Shown: positions 1 to 11,539 of the stretch, piece by piece | Layout: each line of letters opens with the position of its first letter | Position numbering within the stretch: the first letter of the stretch is position 1 | Position numbers and translations under genes: made by a program | Notes under the pieces: generated by a model | Seen by the model: the letters and a program-made list of their open reading frames with translations, nothing else | Database searches by the model: none | Told to the model about the DNA's origin: nothing | Origin: Euonymus europaeus | Taxonomy: Eukaryota > Streptophyta > Magnoliopsida > Celastrales > Celastraceae | Length of the DNA: 64,000 bases | NCBI GenBank assembly: GCA_963580455.1 | Contig: OY756957.1 | Location: 7,755,001 to 7,819,000, forward strand | Direction of reading: 5' to 3'

Positions 1-395
1 AATTTCCGTCGGCAAACTTAAAAAGCAAATATTATGTGCAAAACTAAAATAATTAAAAATATCAATTACCGACGGCACAATTTCCGTCGGTAAAAATCAT
101 TATTTTCAAACATTTAAAAAATTCAAAAATCAAAATTGAAACTTTTACCGACGAAATATTTTTCGTCGGTAATTACCGACAGTCTCATCGTCGGTAATCC
201 GTCGATAACTTTCGCGCCAACAATGGCGCCAAAATATTCCGACGAAAAATTTCCTTCGGTAATATATTCGTCAGAAATCGGTTGGTAAACCGTCCGCAAA
301 ATTCCGAAATACACTTTCATCGGGAATTTGTCGAAAATTCGTCGACAAATACCGACCGAAATTTGCCGTCGGTAATCAACGTTTTTCTTGTAGTG
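1..395. mobile_element. End of a CACTA (En/Spm) DNA transposon
   Basis: Positions 381-395, read on the minus strand, give CACTACAAGAAAAAC, the classic plant CACTA terminal inverted repeat. The inner 380 bases are packed with direct and inverted copies of a motif like TTTCCGTCGGTAA, which are the usual subterminal transposase-binding repeats. The three bases after the end (tcg, 396-398) would be one copy of the 3-bp target duplication. The other end lies outside the window, so element size and coding content are unknown. Past 398 the sequence becomes Copia integrase, so the element is inserted in that gene. Confidence 0.9.
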
Positions 396-399
396 TCGT

Positions 400-3016
400 T
401 TACATGCACAATTTCCTGATTATACTATTAAGTCTGTCCGACTGGATAATGTTGGTAAATTTACTTCTCAATCTTTTAATGATTATTGCATGTCATTAGG
501 TATAGATGTTGAACATCCTGTTCCACATACTCATACTCAAAATGGTTTAGCAGAGTCACCAATAAAGTGTCTTCAGTTGATTGCTAGACCGTTGGTTTTG
601 AAAAGTAAATTACTTTTTGATGCTTGGGGACATGCCATATTATATGCTGCATCATTAATTCGAGTTAGACCTTCTGCTCATAATCTATATTCACCTTTAC
701 AACTGGTATTAGGTCATCAACCTAGTATTTCATATTTTCGGTTGTGCTTTTTATGTTCCTATTTCACCGCCACAATGCACTAAGATGGGATCACAACGTC
801 AACTTGGTATTTGTATTTATGTCGGGTTTGATTCCCCTTCTATTATTATATATCTTGAACCACTAACTGGTGATGTTTTCAAAGCTAGGTTTACAGATTG
901 TCACTTTGATGAATATGTTTTTCCTCCTTTAGGGAACAAAAATCCTCAGCATCATAAGCATGATGATATTTCTTGGAACACTATGACACAATCTCATTTT
1001 GATCCACGAACAAAACAGTGTGAACTTGAAGTTTAGAAAATTGTTCATTTACAAGGTATGGCTAGTCAATTACCTGATGCATTTAATGATACTTCAAAAG
1101 TTTTACAGTCACATATTCCTGCTAGAAATTCTACTGTACGTATCAATGTCCCTGAAGGACAAACACCAAGTGATGAATTAAATCCACGTCGGAAACGTGG
1201 AAGACCACATGGATCTAAAGATAAATTTCCCCGAAAGAGAATTGTCCAAATTCCTACCAAAGCTCTAGCAGAGCATAGTCCAGAAGAGCATATGTCTTCT
1301 GTAGAGAATACTCCTGAAGAGATTACTCCTGAAGAGAATACACTTACTGAATCCCAACCTTCTAGAAAAATATCTCTTGAAGAGATACAGGTACCTGTTG
1401 ATGAGAATAATGAGCGCTCAATAACTGATGAAGGGAGTTGGGATAGAAGTAAGATTATTGTAGACAATATATTTGCATATGCAGTTGCTACTAACATTAC
1501 CAGAAGTAATGAGGATTCTGGGCCTAAATCAGTTGATGAATGTCAACATCTAAGTAATTGGCCTACATGGAAAGAAGCTATGAGAACTGAATTAAGTTCT
1601 CTATCAAAAAGAGAAGTTTTTGGACCTGTAGTCCAGACACCAGAAAATGTTCATCCAATAGGATTCAAATAGGTGTTTGTTCGCAAGTGAAATGAGAATA
1701 ATGAGATTACTCTTTATAAAGTAAGACTTGTTGCACAAGGTTTCTCGCAGAGACTTAGAATTGATTATGATGAAACATATTCTCATGTCACGGATGACAT
1801 CACTTTTAGATTTTTAATTGGTCTAACAATCGCTGAATGACTAACTATGCATCTTATGGATGTAGTAACAACTTATCTATATGGATCGCTGGATAGTGAA
1901 ATTTATATGAAAATCCCTGAAGGATTTCGGTTGCCTGAGGCAAAGCCTAAAGGATTATGTTCCATCAAACTCCAACGTTCACTATATGGATTAAAAAAAT
2001 TCGGACGTATGTGGTACAATCGATTAAGTGAATACCTTATCAGAGAAGGGTTTACAAATGATCCGATTTGTCCATGCGTATTTATTAAAAGATCAGAATG
2101 TGGATTTGTTATAGTCGCTGTTTATGTTGATGATTTAAATTTAGTTGGGACTCCTGAAGAGCTCACTAAAGCTGCTGATTATTTAAAGGCAGAATTTGAG
2201 ATGAAAGATTTAGGACAGACAAAATATTGTCTTGGTCTTCAGATCGAACATTTACATAATGATATCTTTCTTCATCAATCTACCTATACTGAAAATGTAT
2301 TAAAGTAGTTCTATATGGATAAAGTACATCCTTTGAGTTCTCCAATGATAGTCTGTTCACTTGATGTTAAGAAAGACCCATTTCGATCCCAAGATGAGGG
2401 AGAGACATTACTTGGTCCAGAAGTACCATATTTGAGTGCAATTGGATCTTTGACGTATTTAGCCAATTGTACCAGGCCAGCTATTGCATTTTTTGTGAAT
2501 TTATTGGCCAGATGCCTGTTATTTATCTGATCCTCACAATGCCAAGTCTTAGACTGGCTACGTATTTTTTTTTGGAAATACTGCTATTTTTTGGAAATTA
2601 GTGAAGCAAACACTCACAACAACTTCTTCCAATCATTCTGAGATAGTGGCGATTTACGAAGCTAGTCGGGAATGCGTATGGCTGAGAGGAATGATTTCTC
2701 ATATTCAAGAGAAGTGTGGATTACGATCTGTTAGAAGTATCCCAACAGGATTATATGAAGACAATGATGCATGTATAGCTCAGCTCCGCGGAGGATACAT
2801 AAAAGGTGATAGGACTAAACACATCTCCCCGAAATTCTTTTGTACACATAAACTCTAGAAAAGTGGTGATATTGATGTTCAACAGATTCGTTCTTGTGAT
2901 AATCTAGCAGATTTATTCACTAAGGCGTTACGACTGACAACATTCAAGAAGTTGGTCTATGACATTGGTATGCGACAACTCAAATGTCTTCTTGAATTAG
3001 GGAGAGTAAAAATGTG
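400..3016 (+). pseudogene. Copia element A: decayed 3' half of pol (integrase, RT, RNase H)
   Basis: This is the 3' half of a Ty1/Copia polyprotein, broken by stops and frameshifts. Integrase C-terminal sequence (HTQNGLAES, then WGHAILYAA) runs from about 400 to 1036. A charged linker follows (1058-1672). Reverse transcriptase (1680-2530) has the active-site motif YVDD at about 2128-2139 and the motif SLYGLKK. RNase H (2590-3016) holds NHSEIVAIYEAS and a final ADLFTKAL motif. Stops fall at about 783, 1034, 1670, 2306 and 2528. The 5' half is cut off by the CACTA insertion at 396. No complete product is possible. Family assignment is from conserved motifs read by eye. Confidence 0.9.
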
Positions 3017-3233
3017 AAAATAGTAGTATTGATTGTACTCTTTTTCCTTAGACCAATGGTTTTTCCCACAAGATTTTTCTTGGCAAAGTTTTAATGAAGC
3101 AATCTTCTCACTGATCTCACTCAGTTGATATACGTGAATGATGTACTCTTTTCCTTCACTAAGGTTTTTATCCCACTGGGTTTTTCCTTAGTAAGGTTTT
3201 AACGAGACATATTCTTTGTAAATGTGGTTCATC

Positions 3234-3444
3234 CAAGGGGGAGTGTTATATATATTCTAGTGGATAAATCACATGTATATACAAGTTAGTGTACTAGTTG
3301 ATAACCATCATGTACAACCAGTGTACAAGTTGTATATTCTTCCTCAAGTCCATCTAGTATATATAGAAAATTAAGTCATCTACAAGAACAACGTGACCAG
3401 AGAGAGTCAACTGATCATCTGCAAGGCTTTTGACATCCTGCAAA
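3234..3444 (+). repeat. Copia A polypurine tract and start of its 3' LTR
   Basis: A purine tract (AAGGGGGAG, ending at 3243) sits directly before TGTTATATATATTC at 3244, the expected start of a 3' LTR downstream of the RNase H end. A TATA-like TATATATAG lies near 3357-3366. The LTR end is not certain: I place it near 3444 because sequence beyond there seems to belong to another, minus-strand element. No second LTR of this family is in the window, so the boundary cannot be checked by comparison. Confidence 0.6.
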
Positions 3445-3838
3445 TATATAGTTGGGCGTGCACTTGGTACCCTTATGCCATCTAGAGAGTTGTGACTTTT
3501 AGCCATATGATTATGGATTTAGAGAAAAACACAAATAAGCTACATGCCCTGCTCCATGCAATACAATGAAACTGGTACGAATGTCACTAAAAAGGAGGAG
3601 CACAGTACCATCTATTAAGGCTACAAAAGCATGCAGAATAAACTAGTCTTGGCTTGCCAGGTGTTATATTGGGCAATAACTGCATGCCAGGTGTAATAAT
3701 GGGCAATAGCTGCAGCATCTGTGGTGGAATCCACTGGTTGAGGTGGACAAGAATTTTAGTACCATTCATACAGTCAAGGAGATTGTAAGCTCGTAAAAGT
3801 GAGTACTTGCAACTGCCAAGAAGCAAGATTTGTAGAGG
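3445..3838 (-). pseudogene. Copia C, gag fragment downstream of the Copia B insertion (minus strand)
   Basis: Read on the minus strand, this stretch continues a Copia gag N-terminal domain that is interrupted by Copia B. Just past the junction it encodes the usual NLASWQLQV-type segment, followed after a frameshift by an LRAYNLLD-like segment. The matching upstream piece is at 9147-9540. The junction carries a 5-bp repeat (tagag at 3833-3837 and 9146-9150), the target duplication of Copia B. The outer limit of Copia C on this side is unclear; sequence between 3445 and about 3580 is poorly recognisable. Confidence 0.6.
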
Positions 3839-4265
3839 TGTAACAGAGTATCCTCCGTGCTTGTGAATTCGTCAGATCGCGTACAAAACAAATAAGCCTA
3901 TTTAGTCGATCTCCGGCTTGAAGACGACCTAAGTTTTGTGTGTTTTAGTTATCATGGCATGGACAATATGTTCCAGTCTTTAGTCTTTTAACTTAACATT
4001 AATTGGGCTTTTCATGTTAGACCGTTAGTTTGCTTAGTTTGGCCTAACAGTTTTCTTAGAATAAGTCAAGTCTTATGTGTTAGACCACTAACGGTTAATT
4101 TTACTTCAATTAAGTCATTGCTTTATATGAGAATTTGTGGTTACTGTATCATTAAAACTTTTGAATGAATCAATTTGAAAGTTTATCTCATCTCTCACCT
4201 TATTATTCTTCTTCTTCTCCTCTCTAATTTTTGAACAAACGCCGCGCTATCTCAAACTTATTTCA
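3839..4265 (+). repeat. Copia B 5' LTR
   Basis: It starts TGTAACAGAGTATC and ends near ACTTATTTCA, just before the degenerate primer-binding site. It aligns along its whole length with 8706-9146. The 3' copy has extra bases near 8960-8975 (a short duplication of CGGTTAATTGTA) and a longer CTC-rich tract near the end. The visible divergence indicates an insertion that is not very recent. Confidence 0.85.
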
Positions 4266-4320
4266 TAGCATCAAAGCCTTTTGATCTCAATACTTTACAA
4301 GCAACAAATCATACTGATTC

Positions 4321-5540
4321 TATGACTTCCACAACCAGTGAATGTCTCTGACATTTTGAGAAGTGCCCAAAATCTCACGTCTAATATTGTTGCTTCAATT
4401 GTTGCTTATACAGCTGCTCTTAATGCTCAATCACAAGCCATCTCTTATGGAGTGGTTACTACTTTTCTTCAAATACTTGTAGGTACAACAATACCAACCA
4501 TTAGTTCAACATTACCTACTTCTTTGATGCCTACAACCAATACTATTGAACTACAAAACATGCTCAGGAACATGTTTTCATTTCCAGCTTCTTCAATTCC
4601 CATAAATAACCCAACTTACCCTTCTACCAACTTACCATCTCCACATAACATTTGATTTAATGGTAGTAACTATCATTCTTGGAGCATTCAGTTTTCTAAT
4701 GCCTTGGACACAAGGAACAAATATGGTTTTATATATGGCACTCTTCCTACACCAGCTCTCACAGATCTCAATTATCAGTATTGGAAACAATCCAATGGTC
4801 TCATCAAGACTTGGATTGCTAATGCAGTCACTCTAAGTATTCTTTAGAGTCTTTCTAACTGCAAAACTACCAGAGAGTTCTGGCTTGAACTCAAGCACAA
4901 ATATTCCTCAGTCAATAAGACTAGGGGTTTTAAAGTTATGAGGGAGATTGCCACTATGAAACAACAAATCCTTTCTGTGACAGACTACTATTGCAAAATG
5001 AAATCACTATGGGATGAGCTCCAAGAGTATCAAGCTATTGCAAATTGCAAGTGTGGCATGTGTAAGTGTGTTAATGAAATTTTATAGGCTATCTTCCTCA
5101 AACAAGAGGATACAAAGGTTATGCAATTTTTGATGGGATTAAATGATAATTTGAATACAATTACAGTCAAATATTGCTTGAAGATCTTTTCCAGATGTTG
5201 TCAAGGCTTACAATATGGTTACTCAAGAAGAAAGGAAACATAAACTTCAAGAAGAAAGGAAACATAAACTTCAAGACAAAGCTTCCTTGGTTTCCTAAGA
5301 GGCCATGGCCGTGGCATTCTAGAATTTTGCCAATGGAGGTAATGATGGGGGTTTTAAACAGAATTCAAAGGGAGGTCCAAATAAGAAAATCAGAAAAAGT
5401 CTACTGCTAAGAATCAATTTTGCAAATATTGCAAGCTTACTAATCATACTATTGATAAGTGTTTCAAGCTTCATGGATACCAACCAAATTCTAATAAAAG
5501 GCCTAGGTCAAATGCTTCGGGGAACTCTTTTGGCCAATCT
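4321..5540 (+). pseudogene. Copia B gag (UBN2-type) pseudogene
   Basis: The reading frame opens near 4321-4338 and continues, after several stops (about 4652, 4845, 5085), through a UBN2-like gag domain with segments such as NYHSWSIQFSNAL and TWIANAVTLSIL. A CX2CX4HX4C zinc knuckle (CKYCKLTNHTIDKC) is encoded near 5420-5462 and is intact. A 24-base tandem duplication (aagaaaggaaacataaactt repeated) sits at about 5224-5272 and explains a duplicated KKGNINFK in one frame. Gag would form the virus-like particle in a live element; this copy cannot. Confidence 0.85.
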
Positions 5541-5567
5541 TATTCTGCTAATCAAGTTAGCACTGAC

Positions 5568-8500
5568 ATGGATTCAAAAGCAGGCATTGATATAATTTCA
5601 GAGCAATATAATAAAATTCTTAAATTCTGGAAAACTAAGAGCAACATTGCTGAACAAGAGCCAGACAATCAAAATTTTTCTTCTACAGTGGCTTCTGTCT
5701 CAGGTAATCATTCTTTTAGTTCTGATAAATTTTTGAACAAGTGGTTAATTGATAATGGGGCTACTCATCATGTTATTTGTCATCCATCTCTTTATAATTC
5801 TTGTCGTCTTGTGTGTGATTCATATGTGCATCTTCCTAATGGTGATAAACATCTCATTACACACATAGGCAATATTCAAATAACTAAGGACCTCACTCTT
5901 CAAACATGTTTTGTGTGTTCCTGTTTTCTCTTATAATGTGGTTTCAGTGAGTAGTTTAACTAGAGATCAAAAACTTAATGTAATTTTCTCATGAGAAACA
6001 TGTCATATGCAATAAGTATACACTTTGAAGAAGATTGGATGGGGGAACAATGCATAGAGACTTATATCTTCTCAAACCAGCCCTTAAAGCTTCCTTAGAG
6101 CAACAAATTTCTATCAATTCTATTGTAGACTTAGAAACTTGGCATAGGAGATTAGGGCACCCTTCTAAGAATATTTCTAAATTTATTTGTAATATCCCTA
6201 TTAATGAACATTTTGTATGCCAAGATTGTGCTTTTGGGAAAATAAAAAGGAAGCCTTTTGTTGTCAGCACTACTCATTCTAATGCATGTTTTGAATTAGT
6301 TTATGTTGATATCTGGGGTCCCAATGCTATTTCATCTATAGAAGGCTATAATTATTTCTTAACTATTGTAGATGATTTTTCTAGAATGACTTGGGTGTAC
6401 CTAATGATTTCTAAAAGCTAGAACAGGACATATATTCAAACCTTTATTACCTTTGCTAAAACTCAGTTTAATAAGTGTTAAGATTCTTAGATCTGAAAAA
6501 AATGGTTTAGATTTCAAAATGGATGAATAATTTCTCAAAATAGATATTCATCATCAAACTACTTGTGTTTATACTCCTCAACATAATATGATGTTGTTGA
6601 ATGAAAATATCAACATAATTTAAATGTTGCAAGAACTTTGAAAGTGCAAAGTGCAGTCCCAGAAATCTTCTGGTCTCGCTGTGTTCAAATAACAGTCTTT
6701 CTCCTTAATAGACTTTCAAGTAAAACCTTAGATCACAAATCCCCATATCAAATTTTATATGACAAACCCACAGATTACACAACTTTTAAATTTTTTGGCT
6801 GTCTTTGTTTTGCTAAGATAAATAAAAGACTTTCTTCTAAGTTTGACTCTAAGGCTAAAGCTTGTGTTTTTCTAGGTTATCCTTTAAGGATATAAACTTT
6901 TAGACTTGGAATCTTATGAAATTTTCAATTCTAGAGATATAACATTTCATGAAAATAGCTTTTCTTTTAAAATAAGAAACCAATTCTAGATCCTATTCAG
7001 CCTTCTCCTTAAACAATAATTACTTCACAATCTAATCAAGAATTATTACCTCTTACTAGAACTAGAAAAAGACCAGCTTATTTATCAGATTATGATTGAA
7101 ATATAGCTGTTTTATATGTTCATAAATGTGATCTTAACTGTCATTCATCTCATATAAATTTTATAGCTAATTGTAGCTCTTTATAAGGAACCAAGACACT
7201 ATAATAAAGCTATTAAAAATCTAGAATAGTGTGAAGCTAAGAATTTGGAAATCCAAGCCCTAGAAAATAATAATACTTGGACCTTAACTACATTACCACT
7301 ACATAGGAAAGCTATTGGATGCAAATGGGTGTATAAAGTCAAGTTAAGGCTAATAGATCCTTAGAAAGAATTAAAGCTAGGTTAGTTGCTCAAGGCTTTA
7401 ATCAAAGTGAGGGTTTTGACTACAAGGAGAGTTTTGCTCCCGTAGTTAAAATTACCACTATTAGGATTTTCTTAGCTCTTGCAAGTATGTATAAATGGCA
7501 TGTCCATCATTTAGATGTTCATAATGCTTTTTTAAATGGATAATTAGAGGAAGAAGTATATATGAAACCTCCACCAGGGTATAAAACATCAAATTCTAGT
7601 TTACTTTGTAGGTTTAACAAATCTATAGATGTCCTTAAACAAGCTAGTTGGCAATGGAATGAAAAGTGTAAGAAATCTCTTCTAGCTTACGGTTTTAAAC
7701 AAAGTAGGGTTGATTATTCTTTATTCTTCTATAGAGGGTCTAGTGTTGTTTTGCTACTTCTTTATGTTGATGACATGCCTTTGGGAGGTAATGATATTCA
7801 ACTAATTCAACATATGAAAACTTACAGTGCTAGCTATATTAAGATGAAAGACTTAGGGACTTTGAAAGTTTTTCTAGGTTTGGAGATCGATTATACTCCT
7901 ACTGGTATAGCTCTATCTTAAAAAATATACTATATACCTTATAAGAGACATAGACAATATCAATGCTAAAGTCAGCAATACACCTATTGATACAAACCTA
8001 AAATTGTCTCTAACCTCTAGCACTCCTTTAGATGAACCCCAAAAATTTAGACGTTTAATAGGATGATTAATGTATTTAGCAATTACCAGGCCATATATAA
8101 ATTATGTTGTCAATCACTTAAGTAAGTTTATGAATCTCAATGCAGCAAATATGATTGTAAGATATCTCAAAGGTACACTTCATCAACAAATTTTCTATCC
8201 TATGACTAACACATTGCAGATTCAAGCATTCTCTGATGCTGATTGGGCATCTTGTGTGGACACAAGACGATTTATAATTGAGTTTTGCATCAAATTGGGC
8301 AATTCCCTCATTTCTTGGAAATCCAAGAAACAAGTTACAGTATCTCGATCTTTTGGCGAAGCAGAGTGCCAAGCTTGTGCAATAGCAGCCAGTGAATTAA
8401 CTTGGATTGCTAGTCTATTTACAAAATTACAAATTAATTTCAAGCAGCCTATGTTGTTACACTGTGACAACCAAGCAGCAATTCAAATAGCTAATAACCC

Positions 8501-8693
8501 AGTCTATCATGAGAGAACGAAGCACATTCAACTGGATGTTCAATTTATCAGAGAGAAGATTCAAGAAAGCTTGGTCAAGATGGTGTACCTTAAATATGAA
8601 GATCAACAAACAGACATGCTTACCAAGCCTCCTTTTGCCCATCGGCTTCATTATCTTCTTGGCAAGCTGCACATGCTTGAGTCGTCCATCTAG
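5568..8693 (+). pseudogene. Copia B pol pseudogene (protease, integrase, RT, RNase H)
   Basis: Domains run in Copia order. The protease lies near 5740-5800 and has IDNGATHH where DSG or DTG is usual, so a catalytic-triad position is altered. The integrase zinc region (6120-6260) has WHRRLGHPS and CQDCAFGK. The integrase core starts near 6300 with VDIWGP and VDDFSR. RT spans about 7310-7920 with YVDD near 7762. RNase H (8070-8693) is the best preserved and ends LTKPPFAHRLHYLLGKLHM. Many stops and frameshifts lie between 5936 and 7560. The last 207 codons are an uninterrupted frame, which may be chance or reflect local preservation. Confidence 0.9.
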
Positions 8694-8705
8694 CTTGAGG
8701 GGGGA

Positions 8706-9146
8706 TGACAGAGTATCATTCGTGCTTGTGAATTCGTCAGATCGCATACATAACAAATAAACCTATTTAGTCGCTCCAGCTTGAAGACGACCTAAGTTTT
8801 GTGTGTTTTAGTTATCATGGGCTAGACAATATGTTCCATTCTTTAGACTTTTAACTTAATGTTAATTGGGTTTCATGTTAGACGTTAGCTTGCTTAGTTT
8901 GGCCTAACAGTTTTGTTTGAATAAGTCAAGTCTTATGTGTCAATCCAGTAACGGTTAATTGTAAGTCGGTTAATTGTACTTTCAATTCAGTCATTGCTCT
9001 ATATGAGCATTTGTGGTAACTGTATCATTACAACTTTTGAATGAATCAATTTGAAAGTTTTATCTCCTCTCTCACCTTATTCTTCTTCTTCTCCTCCTCC
9101 TCCTCTCTAATTGCTGAACAAACACTGCGCTATCTTCAACTTATTT
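8706..9146 (+). repeat. Copia B 3' LTR
   Basis: It begins TGACAGAGTATC directly after the purine tract and matches the 5' LTR through the CTTGAAGACGACC block to ACTTATTT. It is followed by agag, which matches the sequence upstream of the 5' LTR. The exact last base is uncertain by one or two positions because the target repeat overlaps the LTR end. Confidence 0.85.
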
Positions 9147-9540
9147 AGAGTTTTGAGTGGAATGGCAGAAATAGCATGAACTATGGCTGAAGTTGTAGAC
9201 CTTGAGACGGGTACTGTAACAGAGGTGGTAATAGCATGAATAGACAAAGAAGGTGGGAGTGCCATGGTGAGAACAAAATTAGACTCGATGGAGTCCTCAT
9301 TCTTTGTCATAATTACTGATAATGTATATCAAAATGTGCAGGACATTCAAGTAGCATAAGAAGAAGTGCACAGGAAGAAGAACAGAGGTGGGGAGGAAGG
9401 GAGAACAGTTAGAATGAAAGTTGAATTCCATCCATTGTAAACGGTCAATGTACAAACGTGATTATATAAGCAACACATCTAACGGTCACAATGAAGTGAC
9501 CTTTAAACATTTAAATAAACACTATTAAACAGTGACATAT
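9147..9540 (-). pseudogene. Copia C, 5' LTR and gag start (minus strand)
   Basis: On the minus strand a reading frame starting MTKNEDSIESNF at 9310 runs into the Copia B insertion and continues on its far side at 3838. Upstream of this start (9320-9540 on the minus strand) is LTR-like sequence with a TATA motif (gcttatataatcacg, about 9463) and a C/T-rich leader. This looks like a Copia 5' LTR and leader, but its other LTR is not in the window and no good primer-binding site is visible. Boundaries are approximate. Confidence 0.55.
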
Positions 9541-10292
9541 ATTGGCCCGGAAAGAGCTGGACCTGGAAAGCTTTAATAAATAAGACCAGGAAATAAGTCC
9601 AAGCAACGAACCCATCAAAGATTAGGGCAAAGACGACTTCCACGAACACGATCCTCATTCTCTCAAAGGATCCAGATGAACCAGACATCAAGTACACGAA
9701 GGAGACCAGTCTATCATTCTTCGATATCATAAACAGCATTGATGAAGCTATTTTCTTAACAAAATAGAATGATTTTACAAAATATATTGACTGAACTACA
9801 CTGACATTGAACTATCAGACATATGGTTCATGTAAAGTAGCTGAAAATGGGCCTAGAATAACTTAGAAATACTGAGCTGGTTTGAGTTGGGCTGTGCGTG
9901 TTTATCTTCAGTGGGGAGATATTTGATCTTTCTGTATATGGCCAGGGCCAGATGTATATGGAATTGTCCACTTGACTTTTTTTTTTTTTTTTTTTTTTTT
10001 AACACTCAAAGAGTCAAAGGTAGAAAGAGAATTTTAATTTTAATATTCATATCTCGTTGCATTCACTATTTTAAATTGAGAGATATTGGGTTATGATTGA
10101 TATCAGTTCATAATCTCAATATTTACAAAAAAAAAAATATCATTACCATACAAATCCAAAACTCATTTAAATCTTATTTAAAATTTTGCTTGAGCCTCCA
10201 TTTTACAATTTGTCCACGGCCTTCAAAGACTCAGGTATGTCGTTGTGATTGTCAATAGCAAAATTAAAACTATACATTATTCCATTTGTTTT
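9541..10292. other. Intergenic stretch with a long poly-T run
   Basis: No gene is recognised. One plus-strand frame around 9625-9768 reads like protein (TKETSLSFFDIINSIDEAIF) but I cannot assign it and it has no supporting context. A run of about 22 T lies at 9979-10000, which could be the tail of a minus-strand retroposon. Confidence 0.4.
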
Positions 10293-10822
10293 AGGGTCCG
10301 TTTGGTTTGTGTTTTCATTTTCTGTTTTCTATTTTCATTTTTTGTTTTACATTTTCTATTTTTTGTTTCTATTTTTAAAGAAAAAGAAAACAAAAAATAT
10401 GTTTGGTTTAAAATATTGAAAATTGTTTTCTAAAAAAAAAGTCAATATATCATTCGGAATACCAAGAACAAGGTGATTTGTACTCTTGCAAATATCCAGG
10501 ATCATTAATGACAAAATTAAGAATTAATAAAACTCAGCAATAGCAGCACCACTTAAGGCTCCAAGGCATTGCATTACCATGTAATACACTGTCCTGGTCA
10601 ATGACAATTTCCCACCGAGAACAGCCCAAATGCCATTTTTTGCCAAACTTCTCCGTGTTTTCTGATTTAGAAAACGACTTTTTTTTCATTTTCTATTTTT
10701 CAATCATTTTTTATTTTCTATTTCTGTGTTTTCTAATTTACCAAACACGTTTTCAATCTATTTTCCATTTTCCAAAAAATGAAAACGAAAAACACTTGGA
10801 AAACAGATAAACCAAACAACCT
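10293..10822. mobile_element. Pack-type non-autonomous DNA element with long TIRs
   Basis: The left end reads AGGGTCCGTTTGGTTTGTG. The right end on the opposite strand reads AGGTTGTTTGGTTTATCTG. Similarity continues inward for about 130-150 bases through T-rich blocks (GTTTTCATTTT and GTTTTCTAAA recur on both arms). The GGGTCCGTTTGGTT start is a common plant MITE or hAT-like end. A convincing target duplication was not found. The centre, 10440-10660, is not like the arms and includes an aquaporin-like fragment. Confidence 0.7.
10525..10634 (-). pseudogene. Captured aquaporin (PIP1-like) gene fragment
   Basis: The minus strand encodes about 36 residues containing GGKLSLTRTVYYMVMQCLGA, then LSGAAIAEFY and a stop. 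Plant plasma-membrane aquaporins of the PIP1 group have LARKLSLTRA followed by MQCLGAICGAGVVKGF at the third-helix region, so this matches internal coding sequence of such a gene. There is no start, no NPA motif and no flanking exon. It lies between the long inverted arms of the surrounding element, so it is best read as host sequence picked up by a transposon rather than a working channel gene. Confidence 0.65.
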
Positions 10823-10979
10823 CTTAAATTTTCTATAAATTTATTTCCGTAAAACAACCAATACCTAATATTATTTCTATTTATAGGGAAATGAAAAATG
10901 TATAATTTCCTATGTTTATAATAAAATATTTTTCTTACATACTTTTGTTGTTTTATTTTTCATCATTGTAAACGTATAT

Positions 10980-11105
10980 CTAATAAATAATCTAAATAAA
11001 ATTCAAAAGGCTGCCCCAGTAGGCCAGTACCCCTGCATAATAATAATTAAATAATCTAAATAAAATCCGGAAGGACTGCCACTGTACCCCTGCATAATAA
11101 TTTGC
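10980..11105. repeat. Imperfect direct duplication of about 65 bases
   Basis: Two adjacent copies share ATAATCTAAATAAAAT, then an A/G-rich part, and end in TACCCCTGCATAATAAT (about 10980-11045 and 11049-11103). The meaning is unknown. Confidence 0.7.
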
Positions 11106-11539
11106 CCACCTTGACATAAAATTCTATGTTCACCCTTGTATATGGCACTCGGGTGAGTTATACCAATCCAATGTGAGACAAAAAAAATATGTCGTTAAGG
11201 GCCATTTTTTTACTTAATTTTCAGATTTAATTGTGACAAATTTTAGATCTTTCGTTAGAAATATAGACAAATACTCGGCATCTCATAAACTGGACCAAAA
11301 ACGGACTCAACGAAACTGAGCACATTCATAGCATAGCTATGATTATTCTTTTGCATTAAGGATCAGTTACAAGAGCTAGGAATTAAGTAGCCAAGCTTCC
11401 ATCACTAAACAAACAAAGCCTAAGAAATGGCATCAAGGTCGACTGCACACAGACACAACTGGCACAAGCACACTAGCTTTTACTTTTACATAACTTAAAA
11501 AGCCAAATTTTGAAGGTTTGATTTGGCCACAATTATGAT
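11106..11539. other. Intergenic region, probable 3' UTR of the cysteine-rich gene
   Basis: No coding signal was seen. The part nearest 11540 is downstream of the stop codon of the minus-strand gene and probably holds its 3' UTR. Confidence 0.4.

Larger units (their letters stand above)
3839..9146 (+). mobile_element. Copia element B: complete LTR retrotransposon, decayed
   Basis: The two LTRs (3839-4265 and 8706-9146) are clearly the same sequence, with small indels. For example, both carry GAATTCGTCAGATCGC and a CTTGAAGACGACC block. A weak primer-binding site (tagcatcaaagcc, 4266-4278) resembles the initiator-Met tRNA site TGGTATCAGAGCC. A purine tract (agcttgaggggg) precedes the 3' LTR. 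Gag and pol lie between in Copia order (protease, integrase, RT, RNase H). The element is flanked by a 5-bp repeat tagag. Removing it rejoins a gag reading frame on the minus strand, which supports it being a later insertion into Copia C. Confidence 0.9.

Noticed and set aside
1066..1497. 143-codon minus-strand frame
   Set aside because: It lies opposite the Copia A linker between integrase and RT and has no motif of its own.
9503..9739. Minus-strand frame with hydrophobic stretches
   Set aside because: It overlaps an inferred Copia LTR and AT-rich spacer; no family resemblance was seen on either strand.
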